Shown here: positions 7,851 through 17,125 of the stretch, one piece after another
Position numbering within the stretch: the first letter of the stretch is position 1
Layout: the number at the start of each line of letters is the position of its first letter
Assembly: GCF_024347355.1 (NCBI RefSeq)
Contig: NZ_AP025465.1
Coordinates: 2,108,001 to 2,172,000, forward strand
Length of the DNA stretch: 64,000 nt
Origin: Vibrio chagasii
GTDB lineage: Bacteria; Pseudomonadota; Gammaproteobacteria; Enterobacterales; Vibrionaceae
Reading direction: 5' to 3'
Position numbers and translations under genes: made by a program
Notes under the pieces: model-generated
The model's database searches: none
Seen by the model: only the letters and a program-made list of their open reading frames with translations
Told to the model about the DNA's origin: nothing

Positions 7851-9440
7851 GTGAACAAGGCCATTGAAATCAAAAAGCTGGGAACCATTGAGGTCATCAA
7901 TTCTTCAGTTCCTTACTCGCAAGATCCAACCAGTGTTTTCCATACCTTGTGTGAAAACAAAACGGACAGTTTGCTGTTGGAATCTGCTGAGATTGAATCT
8001 AAACAGAACCTGACAAGCCTACTCCTTATCGACTCTGCTGTTCGCATTGTATGCCGCGAACATGAAGTAACCTTTCAAGCCCTGACTGAAAACGGTCAAG
8101 CGCTTATCGAACACCTAACTCAAAACGTGAAAGCAGAGATTAAATCTGATTTGACGGATAACTTACTGACGCTGACTTTTGTTGAGTCGAGCAACGAATT
8201 AGACGAAGACTCACGCTTAAGAGAAGCTTCTTCTTTCGATGCACTACGTTTGGTTCAGCACAGCTTTGAGCAAGACGCTGATAATAAGCACGCGTTATTC
8301 ATGGCTGGCCTATTCGCTTACGACATCGTGGCGAACTTTGAACCGCTAGGCGATGCTGAAGCAACCAACAACTGCCCTGACTTTGTATTCTACGTGGCTG
8401 AAACCCTGCTTCGTTTCGACCACCAAGAGAACCAAGGCCTGCTTCATGCAAGCTTGTTCACTAACGATGAAAGCATCAAAGCACAACTAACTGAGCGTTT
8501 AGCCGACATTCAAACGCAATGTCAGTCACTGAAAGCAATCACAGAAGTGACACCACTAGACAACGTGGAAGCGGTACCAAACGTTTCTGATGAAGATTTC
8601 TGTCAAATGGTTCGTGACCTAAAAGAATACGTAGTAAAAGGCGATGTGTTCCAAGTCGTACCATCACGCCGCTTCACGCTGCCTTGCCCCGCTCCACTGG
8701 CAGCTTACAAAGAACTAAAACAAAGTAACCCAAGCCCTTACATGTTCTACATGCAAGATGAGCTATTTACGCTGTTTGGTGCCTCTCCAGAAAGCGCGCT
8801 GAAATACGAAACTGAAACCAACCAAATTGAGATCTACCCAATTGCGGGTACTCGTCGTCGCGGTAAGCGTCCTGATGGTCAAATCGATTTCGACCTAGAC
8901 AGCCGTATCGAGCTTGAACTGCGCACCGACAAGAAAGAAAACGCTGAACACATGATGCTTGTCGACCTAGCTCGTAACGACGTAGCGCGCATTGCCGAAG
9001 CTGGCACTCGCCACGTGGCAGACCTGCTAAAAGTAGACCGCTACAGCCATGTCATGCACTTGGTTTCTCGTGTTGTTGGTCAGCTACGTGAAGATTTAGA
9101 TGCCCTACACGCTTACCAAGCTTGTATGAATATGGGCACCCTAACAGGCGCGCCAAAAATCCGTGCAATGCAGCTTATCCGTGATGTAGAAAAAACGCGT
9201 CGTGGTAGCTATGGCGGTGCGGTAGGTTACCTAACAGGTGAAGGCACGTTAGATACCTGTATCGTAATTCGTTCTGCTTACGTTGAAGATGGTGTGGCAC
9301 AAGTGCAAGCTGGCGCAGGTGTGGTATTCGATTCAGACCCACAAGCAGAAGCAGATGAAACTCGCGGCAAAGCGCAAGCGGTCATCTCAGCGATTCAAGC
9401 TGCTCACACTAAAAACATCTCTAACAAGAAGGAGTCGTAA
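7851..9440 (+). CDS. trpE: Anthranilate synthase component I
   Basis: TrpE converts chorismate to anthranilate using ammonia from TrpG. I place the start at GTG 7851, behind AAAGGAGG with a 5-nt spacer. This gives 529 residues, VNKAIEIKKLGTIEV onward. The in-frame ATG at 7788 lacks such a site and would add 21 unrelated residues. The C-terminal chorismate-binding domain is intact, with FGASPESALKY, PIAGTRRRG, GTLTGAPKIRAMQL and AGAGVVFDSDPQAEADE. The N-terminal region (VPYSQDPTSVF, LLLESAEI) carries the Trp feedback pocket. It is the first structural gene after the attenuator; trpG starts 2 nt beyond its stop. Confidence 0.97.
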   Translation: MNKAIEIKKLGTIEVINSSVPYSQDPTSVFHTLCENKTDSLLLESAEIESKQNLTSLLLIDSAVRIVCREHEVTFQALTENGQALIEHLTQNVKAEIKSDLTDNLLTLTFVESSNELDEDSRLREASSFDALRLVQHSFEQDADNKHALFMAGLFAYDIVANFEPLGDAEATNNCPDFVFYVAETLLRFDHQENQGLLHASLFTNDESIKAQLTERLADIQTQCQSLKAITEVTPLDNVEAVPNVSDEDFCQMVRDLKEYVVKGDVFQVVPSRRFTLPCPAPLAAYKELKQSNPSPYMFYMQDELFTLFGASPESALKYETETNQIEIYPIAGTRRRGKRPDGQIDFDLDSRIELELRTDKKENAEHMMLVDLARNDVARIAEAGTRHVADLLKVDRYSHVMHLVSRVVGQLREDLDALHAYQACMNMGTLTGAPKIRAMQLIRDVEKTRRGSYGGAVGYLTGEGTLDTCIVIRSAYVEDGVAQVQAGAGVVFDSDPQAEADETRGKAQAVISAIQAAHTKNISNKKES

Positions 9441-9442
9441 TC

Positions 9443-10051
9443 ATGGCTGATATTGTATTCATCGATAACTTCGACTCGTTCACTTACAACCTTGTAGACC
9501 AGTTCCGCTCATTGGGTCACAACGTAAAAATATACCGTAACAACATCTCTGCAAAGGTAGTGGAAGCGGCAATCAACGAACTAGACAACCCTGTTGCTCT
9601 ACTTTCACCAGGTCCTGGCGCTCCAGCAGACGCGGGCAGCATGCCTGAGTTAATTCAGCTGCTAAAAGGCAAGGTGCCAATGATTGGTATCTGCTTAGGT
9701 CACCAAGCGATCGTTGAAGCTTATGGAGGCACCGTTGCAGGCGCAGGCGAAATCATTCATGGTAAGGTGTCGATGATGGAGCACCAAAATCATGCGACTT
9801 ACCAAGGTTTACCTTCTCCACTGGCTATTGCTCGCTACCACTCTCTGGTTGCTACCCATGTATCAGATAGCCTAACGGTAACCGCTGAAGTCGATGGTTT
9901 GGTCATGTCTGTGGTTCAAGAACAAGACAAAGTATGTGGATTCCAATTCCACCCAGAATCAATTATGACAACCTACGGTGCAACGCTTCTAGCGAACGCT
10001 ATCGAATGGGCTCTTGAGAAGAACGACACTCTTGATAAAAAGGCTAACTAG
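9443..10051 (+). CDS. trpG: Anthranilate synthase glutamine amidotransferase
   Basis: This is a class I glutamine amidotransferase of 202 residues that supplies ammonia to TrpE. The nucleophile lies in GICLGHQAI (Cys), and the catalytic His and Glu are in GFQFHPESIMTTYG. LLSPGPGAPADAG forms the oxyanion strand. Unlike E. coli, where trpG is fused to trpD, it is a separate gene here, as is usual in Vibrio. It follows trpE by 2 nt and precedes trpD by 9 nt, so translation is probably coupled. Confidence 0.97.
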   Translation: MADIVFIDNFDSFTYNLVDQFRSLGHNVKIYRNNISAKVVEAAINELDNPVALLSPGPGAPADAGSMPELIQLLKGKVPMIGICLGHQAIVEAYGGTVAGAGEIIHGKVSMMEHQNHATYQGLPSPLAIARYHSLVATHVSDSLTVTAEVDGLVMSVVQEQDKVCGFQFHPESIMTTYGATLLANAIEWALEKNDTLDKKAN

Positions 10052-10060
10052 GAAACGATC

Positions 10061-11056
10061 ATGGAACAGATTAATAAACTTTACGAACAGCAGTCTCTTA
10101 CTCAAGAAGAAAGCCAACAGTTATTCGACGTTATCATCAAGGGTGAACTAGACCCAATCCTGATGGCTTCTGCACTGACTGCACTGAAAATCAAAGGCGA
10201 GACGCCAGAAGAAATCGCCGGTGCGGCGAAAGCACTGCTTGCTAATGCAAACCCGTTTCCACGCCCAGATTACGATTTTGCAGATATCGTAGGTACAGGC
10301 GGCGACGGTCACAACACCATTAATATTTCGACAACTTCAGCATTTGTTGCCGCGGCATGTGGTTTAAAAGTTGCGAAACACGGTAACCGCAGTGTATCGA
10401 GCAAATCAGGCTCTTCTGACCTACTGGATTCGTTTGGCATCAACCTAGCGATGACGGCGGAAGACACGCGTACGGCTGTCGATGAGCTTGGCGTAGCATT
10501 CCTATTTGCTCCGCAATACCACGGTGGCGTGCGTCACGCGATGCCAGTTCGTCAAACGATGAAAACACGTACTATCTTCAACATACTTGGCCCACTAATT
10601 AACCCTGCTCGCCCTAACATCGAGCTAATGGGTGTTTACAGCAAAGAGCTTGTACGCCCTATCGCAGAAACCATGCTGCAAATGGGCATGAAGCGCGCGG
10701 CGGTTGTTCACGGTAGCGGACTTGATGAAGTCGCCATTCACGGCGAAACGATCGTTGCGGAGATCAAAGATGGAGCAATTCACGAGTACACAGTGACACC
10801 GGCAGACTTTGGTTTGAACACTCACCCGCTTGAAGCAATCAAGGGCGGCGAGCCAGAAGAAAACAAAGCTATCACAACAGATATCCTGACGGGTAAAGGC
10901 ACTGAAGCCCAAGTTGGCGCAGTAGCCGTGAACGTTGCTCTATTGATGCGCCTATTTGGTCACGAAGACCTAAAAGCCAACGCACAACAGGCCATTGACG
11001 CGATGAACTCTGGCAAAGCCTACGAGCTTGTACAAAAGCTTGCTGCTCACGCCTAA
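10061..11056 (+). CDS. trpD: Anthranilate phosphoribosyltransferase
   Basis: TrpD joins anthranilate to PRPP. The 331-residue protein has the PRPP/Mg signature DIVGTGGDGHNTINISTTSA, the KHGNRSVSSKSGSSDLLD anthranilate/PRPP loop and the GPLINPA region. It is a stand-alone TrpD without an N-terminal TrpG domain. The start ATG has GGAAACG upstream, and the stop lies 25 nt before trpCF. Confidence 0.97.
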   Translation: MEQINKLYEQQSLTQEESQQLFDVIIKGELDPILMASALTALKIKGETPEEIAGAAKALLANANPFPRPDYDFADIVGTGGDGHNTINISTTSAFVAAACGLKVAKHGNRSVSSKSGSSDLLDSFGINLAMTAEDTRTAVDELGVAFLFAPQYHGGVRHAMPVRQTMKTRTIFNILGPLINPARPNIELMGVYSKELVRPIAETMLQMGMKRAAVVHGSGLDEVAIHGETIVAEIKDGAIHEYTVTPADFGLNTHPLEAIKGGEPEENKAITTDILTGKGTEAQVGAVAVNVALLMRLFGHEDLKANAQQAIDAMNSGKAYELVQKLAAHA

Positions 11057-11081
11057 CGAACGACGAATTGAGACAAAGAAC

Positions 11082-12521
11082 ATGACACAGACTACCGATA
11101 AACTGTCGACCCACGTTTCAGTTAAAGAAGCTGAAATGGCGGAAGTATTAGCAAAAATCGTTCGTGATAAATACCAATGGGTTGAAGCGCGTAAACAAGC
11201 TCAGCCACTGGAAGGGTTTAAAGCAGCGTTAACCGCAGCAGACCGCAGTTTTTATGATGCACTGAGCGGCGAACAGACGGTTTTCATTACTGAATGTAAA
11301 AAGGCATCACCGTCAAAAGGTTTGATCCGTGACGAGTTCGACCTGGACTACATTGCATCGGTTTACAACAACCACGCTAACGCAATTTCAGTGCTGACCG
11401 ACGAAAAATACTTCCAAGGTGACTTTGAGTTTTTACCTAAGGTTCGCAGCATCGCTAAGCAGCCAACCCTGTGTAAAGACTTCATGGTGGATACCTACCA
11501 AGTTTACTTAGCTCGTCACTACTCGGCTGATGCTATCTTGTTAATGCTATCGGTATTGGATGACGAAGAGTACCAAGCTCTTGCTGAGGTTGCTCACTCA
11601 CTCAACATGGGTGTCCTTACTGAAGTCAGCAACGAAGAAGAGTTGCATCGCGCAGTCGCTCTGAACGCTAAGGTGATCGGCATTAACAACCGTAACCTGC
11701 GTGACCTGTCGACGGATTTGAATCGTACAAAAGAACTAGCCCCACTACTGCGTGAACTAGCACCTAATGCAGTCGTAATTTCCGAGTCTGGTATCTACAC
11801 ACACCAACAAGTACGTGACCTTTCAACATTTGCAGATGGCTTCCTAATTGGCAGCTCTCTTATGGCAGAAAAGAACCTCGAACTGGCCGTTCGCAAAGTA
11901 ACGCTTGGCGAAAACAAGGTATGTGGTTTAACCCACTCCGATGATGCAGCAAAAGCGTACCAAGCTGGCGCGGTATTCGGTGGTCTGATTTTCGTTGAAG
12001 CGTCTAAACGTCATGTGGATATTGAAGCGGCTCGTTTGACGATGAGCGGCGCACCTTTGAACTACGTCGGTGTGTTCCAAAATCATAGTGTTGCGGACGT
12101 AGCTCACACAGTTTCAGAGCTCGGTTTGTTTGCTGTACAACTGCACGGCGATGAGTCTCAAGCGTACGTTGATGAACTTAAACAGTCACTGCCTGAAAGC
12201 GTTGAGATTTGGAAAGCTTACGGTGTGGCTTGCGACGCTGAGAGCGCGTTACCAGAATTACTGGAAAGCAACGTGACTCGTCACCTGCTAGATACCAAAG
12301 TGGGTTCTCAAACTGGCGGTACCGGTCAAGCGTTCGATTGGAGCCTGATCAACAACCAAAGCGCAATCATGTTGGCCGGTGGTCTAAACCCAGAAAATGC
12401 TAACCAAGCGGCTAAGTTGGGCTGCTTAGGGTTAGACCTAAATTCAGGTGTTGAATCTGCTCCAGGTAAAAAAGACGCAGACAAACTGCAACGCGCTTTT
12501 GCAGAGATTCGTAATTACTAG
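11082..12521 (+). CDS. trpCF: Bifunctional indole-3-glycerol-phosphate synthase / phosphoribosylanthranilate isomerase
   Basis: Two (beta/alpha)8 barrels are fused. Residues ~1-260 are TrpC (ITECKKASPSKGLI, the lysine/serine motif; VIGINNRNL; VISESGI; GFLIGSSLM). Residues ~265-479 are TrpF (KVCGLTHSDDA; VGVFQNHS; VQLHGDESQAY; LDTKVGSQTGGTGQAFDW; LAGGLNPENA). The start at ATG 11082 gives 479 residues. The longer open frame from 11028 overlaps trpD and adds an unrelated leader. A 141-nt gap without a gene separates it from trpB. Confidence 0.96.
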   Translation: MTQTTDKLSTHVSVKEAEMAEVLAKIVRDKYQWVEARKQAQPLEGFKAALTAADRSFYDALSGEQTVFITECKKASPSKGLIRDEFDLDYIASVYNNHANAISVLTDEKYFQGDFEFLPKVRSIAKQPTLCKDFMVDTYQVYLARHYSADAILLMLSVLDDEEYQALAEVAHSLNMGVLTEVSNEEELHRAVALNAKVIGINNRNLRDLSTDLNRTKELAPLLRELAPNAVVISESGIYTHQQVRDLSTFADGFLIGSSLMAEKNLELAVRKVTLGENKVCGLTHSDDAAKAYQAGAVFGGLIFVEASKRHVDIEAARLTMSGAPLNYVGVFQNHSVADVAHTVSELGLFAVQLHGDESQAYVDELKQSLPESVEIWKAYGVACDAESALPELLESNVTRHLLDTKVGSQTGGTGQAFDWSLINNQSAIMLAGGLNPENANQAAKLGCLGLDLNSGVESAPGKKDADKLQRAFAEIRNY

Positions 12522-12662
12522 TCAGGCTTTTAAAAGCAATAATCAGCACTAGAGCTAGAAAGCGGAAATTAAAACACATTTGTGAGCTTTGCCTTGCGAG
12601 GCTCAAACAAGACTAAAAGACTTGGTGTGAAGACACGCCAATAGAATTGAAGGAATAAGATA

Positions 12663-13853
12663 ATGGCTAAACTCGATGCCTACTTCGGTGAATACGGTGG
12701 TCAATACGTACCGCAGATCCTAGTGCCAGCACTAGACCAACTTGAACAAGCATTTATCGATGCACAAGCCGATCCTGAGTTCCGCAGTGAATTCATGACG
12801 CTTCTTCAAGAGTACGCGGGTCGTCCAACGGCACTAACGCTAACTCGCAACCTAACTAAAGGTACAAAGACCAAACTTTACCTAAAACGTGAAGACCTAC
12901 TTCACGGTGGTGCACACAAAACCAACCAGGTACTTGGTCAGGCTCTACTTGCTAAGCGTATGGGCAAAAATGAAATCATCGCTGAAACAGGTGCGGGTCA
13001 ACACGGTGTTGCGACGGCTCTCGCTTGTGCTCTATTGGGTCTTAAGTGTCGCGTTTACATGGGTGCTAAAGACGTTGAACGTCAAAGCCCGAACGTGTTC
13101 CGTATGAAGCTAATGGGCGCAGAGGTTATCCCTGTTCATTCTGGTTCTTCTACGCTAAAAGATGCATGTAACGAAGCACTTCGTGACTGGTCTGCAACTT
13201 ATGAAGATGCACACTACTTACTAGGTACGGCTGCGGGTCCTCACCCATTCCCAACCATCGTTCGTGACTTCCAACGCATGATTGGTGAAGAAACCAAGAA
13301 CCAAATTCTAGCTCGTGAAGGTCGCCTTCCTGATGCTGTTATCGCTTGTGTTGGCGGCGGTTCAAACGCTATCGGCATGTTTGCTGATTTCATCGAAGAA
13401 GAAACGGTTCGCCTAATCGGTGTTGAGCCAGCGGGTAAAGGTATTGATACCGACCAACACGGCGCGCCGCTTAAGCACGGTAAAACAGGTATCTTCTTTG
13501 GTATGAAAGCACCATTGATGCAAGATGAGAACGGCCAAGTAGAAGAGTCTTACTCTGTATCTGCGGGTCTAGACTTCCCATCAGTTGGCCCTCAACACGC
13601 TCACCTGAACGCAATTGGCCGTGCTGAATACGAAAACGTAACCGATGATGAAGCGCTAGAAGCGTTCCAATCTATCGCACGTAACGAAGGTATCCTCGCA
13701 GCGCTAGAGTCATCTCATGCTTTAGCTCATGCAATCAAAATGGCTCACGACGAACCAGAAAAAGAACAACTATTAGTCGTTAACTTGTCTGGCCGTGGTG
13801 ACAAAGACATTTTCTCTGTACACGACATCCTTAAAGAGAAAGGAGCACTATAA
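12663..13853 (+). CDS. trpB: Tryptophan synthase beta chain
   Basis: TrpB is the PLP subunit that condenses indole with serine. The PLP lysine lies in [20 protein letters not shown]. The catalytic Glu is in [13 protein letters not shown], the phosphate cradle is [12 protein letters not shown] and LSGRGDKD is near the C-terminus. The length of 396 residues is normal. GAAGGAATAAGATA precedes the ATG. The stop TAA shares its last A with the trpA ATG (TAATG), the classic coupling of the two subunits. Confidence 0.98.
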   Translation: MAKLDAYFGEYGGQYVPQILVPALDQLEQAFIDAQADPEFRSEFMTLLQEYAGRPTALTLTRNLTKGTKTKLYLKREDLLHGGAHKTNQVLGQALLAKRMGKNEIIAETGAGQHGVATALACALLGLKCRVYMGAKDVERQSPNVFRMKLMGAEVIPVHSGSSTLKDACNEALRDWSATYEDAHYLLGTAAGPHPFPTIVRDFQRMIGEETKNQILAREGRLPDAVIACVGGGSNAIGMFADFIEEETVRLIGVEPAGKGIDTDQHGAPLKHGKTGIFFGMKAPLMQDENGQVEESYSVSAGLDFPSVGPQHAHLNAIGRAEYENVTDDEALEAFQSIARNEGILAALESSHALAHAIKMAHDEPEKEQLLVVNLSGRGDKDIFSVHDILKEKGAL

Positions 13854-14659
13854 TGGATCGCTATCAATCACTATTCACTCGCTTAGCTGAAAAGAATCAG
13901 GGTGCATTTGTACCATTCGTAACGGTTGGCGATCCTAACCCTGAACAGTCTCTTAAGATCATGGAAACTTTGGTTGAAGCAGGTGCTGATGCGCTTGAAC
14001 TTGGTATCCCATTCTCTGATCCACTGGCTGATGGCCCAACAATCCAAGGTGCGAACATTCGTGCGTTAGATTCTAAAGTGACGCCAAACGTATGTTTTGA
14101 CCTAATTGCGAAAATCCGCGCAAAATACCCAGAGCTACCGATTGGTCTACTGATGTACGCGAACTTGGTTTACGCACGTGGCATCGAGAGCTTCTATGAG
14201 CGTTGTGCCAACGCTGGTATCGACTCAGTATTGATCGCAGACGTACCGACAAACGAAAGTAACGAGTTTGTCGCTGCAGCGAAGAAGTTTGGCGTTCACC
14301 CAATCTTCATTGCACCACCAACAGCAAGCGACGAAACACTTAAATCAGTGTCAGAACTTGGTGGCGGCTACACTTACCTACTTTCTCGTGCTGGCGTAAC
14401 GGGTGCAGAAACAAAAGCAAACATGCCAGTAACCGCACTGCTTGATCGTTTGAACAAGTTCGACGCGCCACCAGCACTGCTTGGTTTCGGCATCTCGGCT
14501 CCTGAGCAGGTAAAAGAAGCGATTCAAGCTGGCGCTGCAGGTGCTATCTCTGGCTCAGCGGTTGTAAAAATCATTGAGAACAACGTTGAACAGCCAGAAG
14601 CAATGCTTAAAGCATTGGCAGAGTTCGTTGCACCGATGAAAGCGGCAACACAGAAGTAA
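13853..14659 (+). CDS. trpA: Tryptophan synthase alpha chain
   Basis: TrpA cleaves indole-3-glycerol phosphate and channels indole to TrpB. The 268-residue barrel carries the catalytic Glu in [18 protein letters not shown] and the second catalytic acid in LIADVP. The phosphate-binding GFGIS and [13 protein letters not shown] motifs are also present. It overlaps trpB by 1 nt and closes the operon. Its terminator, beginning 35 nt downstream, has been interrupted by an insertion sequence. Confidence 0.98.
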   Translation: MDRYQSLFTRLAEKNQGAFVPFVTVGDPNPEQSLKIMETLVEAGADALELGIPFSDPLADGPTIQGANIRALDSKVTPNVCFDLIAKIRAKYPELPIGLLMYANLVYARGIESFYERCANAGIDSVLIADVPTNESNEFVAAAKKFGVHPIFIAPPTASDETLKSVSELGGGYTYLLSRAGVTGAETKANMPVTALLDRLNKFDAPPALLGFGISAPEQVKEAIQAGAAGAISGSAVVKIIENNVEQPEAMLKALAEFVAPMKAATQK

Positions 14660-14693
14660 TGGTTAGCATTCGCTAAACACCAATTTAGATTCT

Positions 14694-14713
14694 AAAAGGC
14701 ACCACAGATGTGG
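14694..14713 (+). terminator. Left half of the trp terminator, split by an insertion sequence
   Basis: The sequence ends AAAAGGCACCACAGATGTGG (14694-14713), directly at the element's left end. Joined to the right half (GTGGTGCCTTTTTT, from 16225) it restores a 12-bp perfect stem, AAAAGGCACCAC / GTGGTGCCTTTT, with loop AGAT and a T tract. CCACAGATGTGG occurs on both sides (14702-14713 and 16217-16228). Confidence 0.88.
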
Positions 14714-14736
14714 CTGTCTCTTGATCACAAGTCTGG

Positions 14737-16113
14737 TTAATCAAGAGACTTGGCGAGTTCATACCCTTCAAGGATGGTTTGTAACCTAAGCCATCCTTGC
14801 CATAACGTCTTTATAGAAGCGCGACCTGTTCGCTTGGTATTCTTCCAACCACCTAACCGAGCAATACCGTTGTAAGCCCATGATATATTAGGCGCTTCTT
14901 TCGGTAGTTTTTTGCTCTCCAACTTGAGCCACATTAACTTCCACGCTTTGCCTTTTAATATCTGCTCACAACTGCTCTTAGATAACTCGTCTGATTCATT
15001 CATAAACCTCAACTGGAGTAACCGAGTCGCGATAAAAGCCAAAACGACGCTGAGCCTTTCTAAGTTATCCTTACTTTGCATTCTCAGTTGCTCAACTTCA
15101 GTCCCTTCACTTTTCCAGACTTTATGAAAATCTTCTATCAGCCAGCGCCGCTCATAATAACTGACGATTTTGAGTGCCTCTTCCTTGCTCGTTATCGGCT
15201 CTGAAGTCAGTAAGTGCCATGCGAGCTTATTACCACTCTCTCCTTGTTCTATACATCCCACGTAGTAAAGCGGAATGTTATCGAACTCTTTCTTGTTAGC
15301 AGGAGACTTGAGTGTCACGGGGGCATATTTGATATCTAAATGAGCCTTGCGAGCTTTACGACCGCCTTTTTGCGGTATTTCGAGCACTTTCTCTCCGGCT
15401 GATAACAGGGTAGAAGCATAGCTATAAAGACGATTATCGTGCTCTTCAATACAGCGGCTTTGCATTGAGCGAACGAGGAACCTTTGTTGTTGCTCTCGCT
15501 TGTAAGTGAGGTATTCAAATAGGTCGGCTTCTCTATCGCACACAGAAATGACATCCGAAATTTTATCGCCAAGTCGCTCAGCGACATGGCGAGAGGCTTG
15601 TTCCCACTTATAACTTTCTTTCTCTTTGTATGGTCGAGTCGCATGCTGGTGCCTTTGACCTCGCTTTTCTATATCACGAGTCCAGCGCTGTTGTTCAATT
15701 AAACCAATAACAGATTGAGTGTCGGGAGCAAAAAGTAAGGTTGAGTGTACAAACATGGCGCGATGTCGATTGCCTTGATTAGAGTGCCCGAGTTCATCTC
15801 GAATGCTGCGATGGGAGTAACTGAGAGAAGTGGTGTCTTCTAAGGCAAGAAGTGTTTGTTGCTCTAATGCTTCTTGTGCGGTGACATAAAAACCCGCTTC
15901 TGCGATATCTTCTGCTTTGATTTGCTCATTACGGATGAAGCGATAAGCCCCTTCCATTTCAGCAGGGGATATAATGAGTTTCGAGACGGGTACGCCAGGC
16001 TGCTCGGCCAGTGAGGCTGCGAGAGCAACGAGTCTTTGAGTGCGTCTAGGGTCATTAAGGTGGGCTTGACCGAACTGTTTTTGTGCCCAAAGGGTTGGCT
16101 CTATATAGGTCAT
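14737..16113 (-). CDS. tnp: Tn5-like DDE transposase
   Basis: The transposase aligns with Tn5 Tnp along its length: LNDPRRTQRLV, EGAYRFIRN, LALEDTTSLSYSHR (first catalytic Asp), SVCDREADLFEYL (second Asp), LLTSEPI, and YYERRWLIEDFHKVWKSEG (YREK-type motif with the catalytic Glu). No frameshift or stop interrupts it. The start is placed at ATG 16113 because AAGGA lies 8 nt upstream; two upstream in-frame ATGs (16131 and 16122) have no usable site. That gives 458 residues, close to Tn5's 476. The stop lies inside the left-end region, where the last codons overlap a subterminal inverted repeat. Confidence 0.95.
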   Translation of the reverse strand: MTYIEPTLWAQKQFGQAHLNDPRRTQRLVALAASLAEQPGVPVSKLIISPAEMEGAYRFIRNEQIKAEDIAEAGFYVTAQEALEQQTLLALEDTTSLSYSHRSIRDELGHSNQGNRHRAMFVHSTLLFAPDTQSVIGLIEQQRWTRDIEKRGQRHQHATRPYKEKESYKWEQASRHVAERLGDKISDVISVCDREADLFEYLTYKREQQQRFLVRSMQSRCIEEHDNRLYSYASTLLSAGEKVLEIPQKGGRKARKAHLDIKYAPVTLKSPANKKEFDNIPLYYVGCIEQGESGNKLAWHLLTSEPITSKEEALKIVSYYERRWLIEDFHKVWKSEGTEVEQLRMQSKDNLERLSVVLAFIATRLLQLRFMNESDELSKSSCEQILKGKAWKLMWLKLESKKLPKEAPNISWAYNGIARLGGWKNTKRTGRASIKTLWQGWLRLQTILEGYELAKSLD

Positions 16114-16141
16114 GATAATCATCCTTGTCATTACTTAGATG

Positions 16142-16171
16142 ATCAGATCATGAAACCTAAAAATAGTTCAA
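16142..16171 (-). promoter_or_regulatory. Predicted Dam-sensitive transposase promoter
   Basis: On the minus strand TTGAAC (16171-16166) and TCTGAT (16147-16142) are 18 nt apart. Two GATC Dam sites (16141-16144 and 16146-16149) overlap the -10. In IS50, Dam methylation of such sites represses the transposase promoter. The hexamers are imperfect (4/6 each), so the exact promoter is an inference. Confidence 0.5.
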
Positions 16172-16200
16172 AAAAAATCCCCAAGCGTGGCTTAGGGATT
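16170..16200 (-). terminator. Inward-facing terminator at the right end of the insertion sequence
   Basis: On the minus strand AATCCCTAAGC and GCTTGGGGATT pair around CAC with one mismatch and are followed by eight T. It sits between the element's outer end and the transposase promoter, so it would stop transcripts entering from the slipin/NfeD side. Confidence 0.8.
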
Positions 16201-16216
16201 TGTGTATAAGAGACAG

Positions 16217-16236
16217 CCACAGATGTGGTGCCTTTT
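16217..16236. repeat. Right copy of the flanking direct repeat plus right half of the trp terminator
   Basis: CCACAGATGTGG (16217-16228) repeats 14702-14713 and is followed by TGCCTTTTTT, the original 3' arm and T tract of the trp terminator. It still forms a short CCACA/TGTGG hairpin in both directions and may weakly terminate the slipin operon. Confidence 0.85.
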
Positions 16237-16258
16237 TTATTTCTGCTAGAAAAACTCG

Positions 16259-17056
16259 CTAATCTTCCGACTTCATCGCTTTCTTAATCGCAGCCTCATT
16301 GAGTGTCGCTTTGATTGGGTCAGTGATTTTATCCACCAAATCGACAGGCATCGGGAATACGATGGTTGTGGTGCGTTCATTCGCGACCTCGGTTAATGTC
16401 TGCATATAACGTAACTGAATGGCGTTGGGCGCTTTGTTCAGTACTTCTGCGGCTTCTCTTAGCTTAGTGGATGCCTCTAACTCACCCGTCGCATGTATCA
16501 CCTTAGCTCGACGAGAACGTTCCGCCTCTGCTTGTTTCGCAAGCGCTCGCACCATACTGTCATCAAGATCAACATGCTTGATCTCGACATTAGCAATCTT
16601 AATCCCCCAGTTATCGGTATGTTGATCCAGTATCGATTGCAAGTCTCTGTTGAGCTCTTCACGCTCAGACAACAGCTCATCTAGCTCATGCTGACCTAAA
16701 ACAGACCGCAACGTGGTTTGTGATAGCTGGCTAGTGGCTTCAAGATAGTTCTCCACGTTGTTGATTGCCATCTTAGGATCAAGTACTCGGAAATAAACCA
16801 CAGCGTTAACCTTCACTGATACGTTATCTCTGGTGATCAAATCTTGTGTCGGAACATCCAATACAATGGTTCGTAGATCGACTCGCACCATTTGTTGAAT
16901 GAAAGGAATGATGATAATTAATCCTGGCCCTTTCACGTCATAAAAGCGCCCGAGGAAGAAGACCACTGCACGCTCGTACTCGCGTAGTACTCTGAACATA
17001 CTGGCGATCAGCAAGACAACCAGCACGATCACAATACCTATAGTGTGTATAAACAT
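16259..17056 (-). CDS. Slipin / stomatin-like SPFH membrane protein
   Basis: One N-terminal membrane segment ([16 protein letters not shown]) is followed by an SPFH/prohibitin domain ([16 protein letters not shown]...[21 protein letters not shown]) and a coiled-coil-forming helical region ([19 protein letters not shown]). The length of 265 residues is typical of bacterial slipins. It lies 69 nt downstream of an NfeD gene, the widespread slipin-NfeD pairing in which the NfeD protease may cleave the slipin C-terminus. GGGGGCGGTT precedes the ATG. The role is likely in inner-membrane microdomain organisation; no specific function can be read from sequence. Confidence 0.93.
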   Translation of the reverse strand: MFIHTIGIVIVLVVLLIASMFRVLREYERAVVFFLGRFYDVKGPGLIIIIPFIQQMVRVDLRTIVLDVPTQDLITRDNVSVKVNAVVYFRVLDPKMAINNVENYLEATSQLSQTTLRSVLGQHELDELLSEREELNRDLQSILDQHTDNWGIKIANVEIKHVDLDDSMVRALAKQAEAERSRRAKVIHATGELEASTKLREAAEVLNKAPNAIQLRYMQTLTEVANERTTTIVFPMPVDLVDKITDPIKATLNEAAIKKAMKSED

Positions 17057-17125
17057 AACCGCCCCCTAATGGTAACGATGACTCAACAATGAATAAGTTC
17101 TTCGAGTTAACCCTCTCATCAAGCA

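Larger units (their letters stand above)
14714..16216. mobile_element. IS50/Tn5-like insertion sequence (IS4 family), 1503 bp
   Basis: The left end is CTGTCTCTTGATCACAAGT (14714-14732). The right end, read inward, is CTGTCTCTTATACACAAAT (16216-16198). Both closely resemble Tn5/IS50 ends: the left end has a GATC like the IS50 inside end, and the right end, upstream of the transposase, resembles the outside end. One transposase gene fills the element. It is flanked by a 12-bp direct repeat CCACAGATGTGG. IS50 normally duplicates 9 bp, and because the target is a palindromic hairpin the exact duplication length is ambiguous (12, 10 or 8). The element looks complete and recent. Confidence 0.95.

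Noticed and set aside
10625..10912. Antisense frame in trpD
   Set aside because: Complement of conserved trpD sequence with no ribosome binding site.
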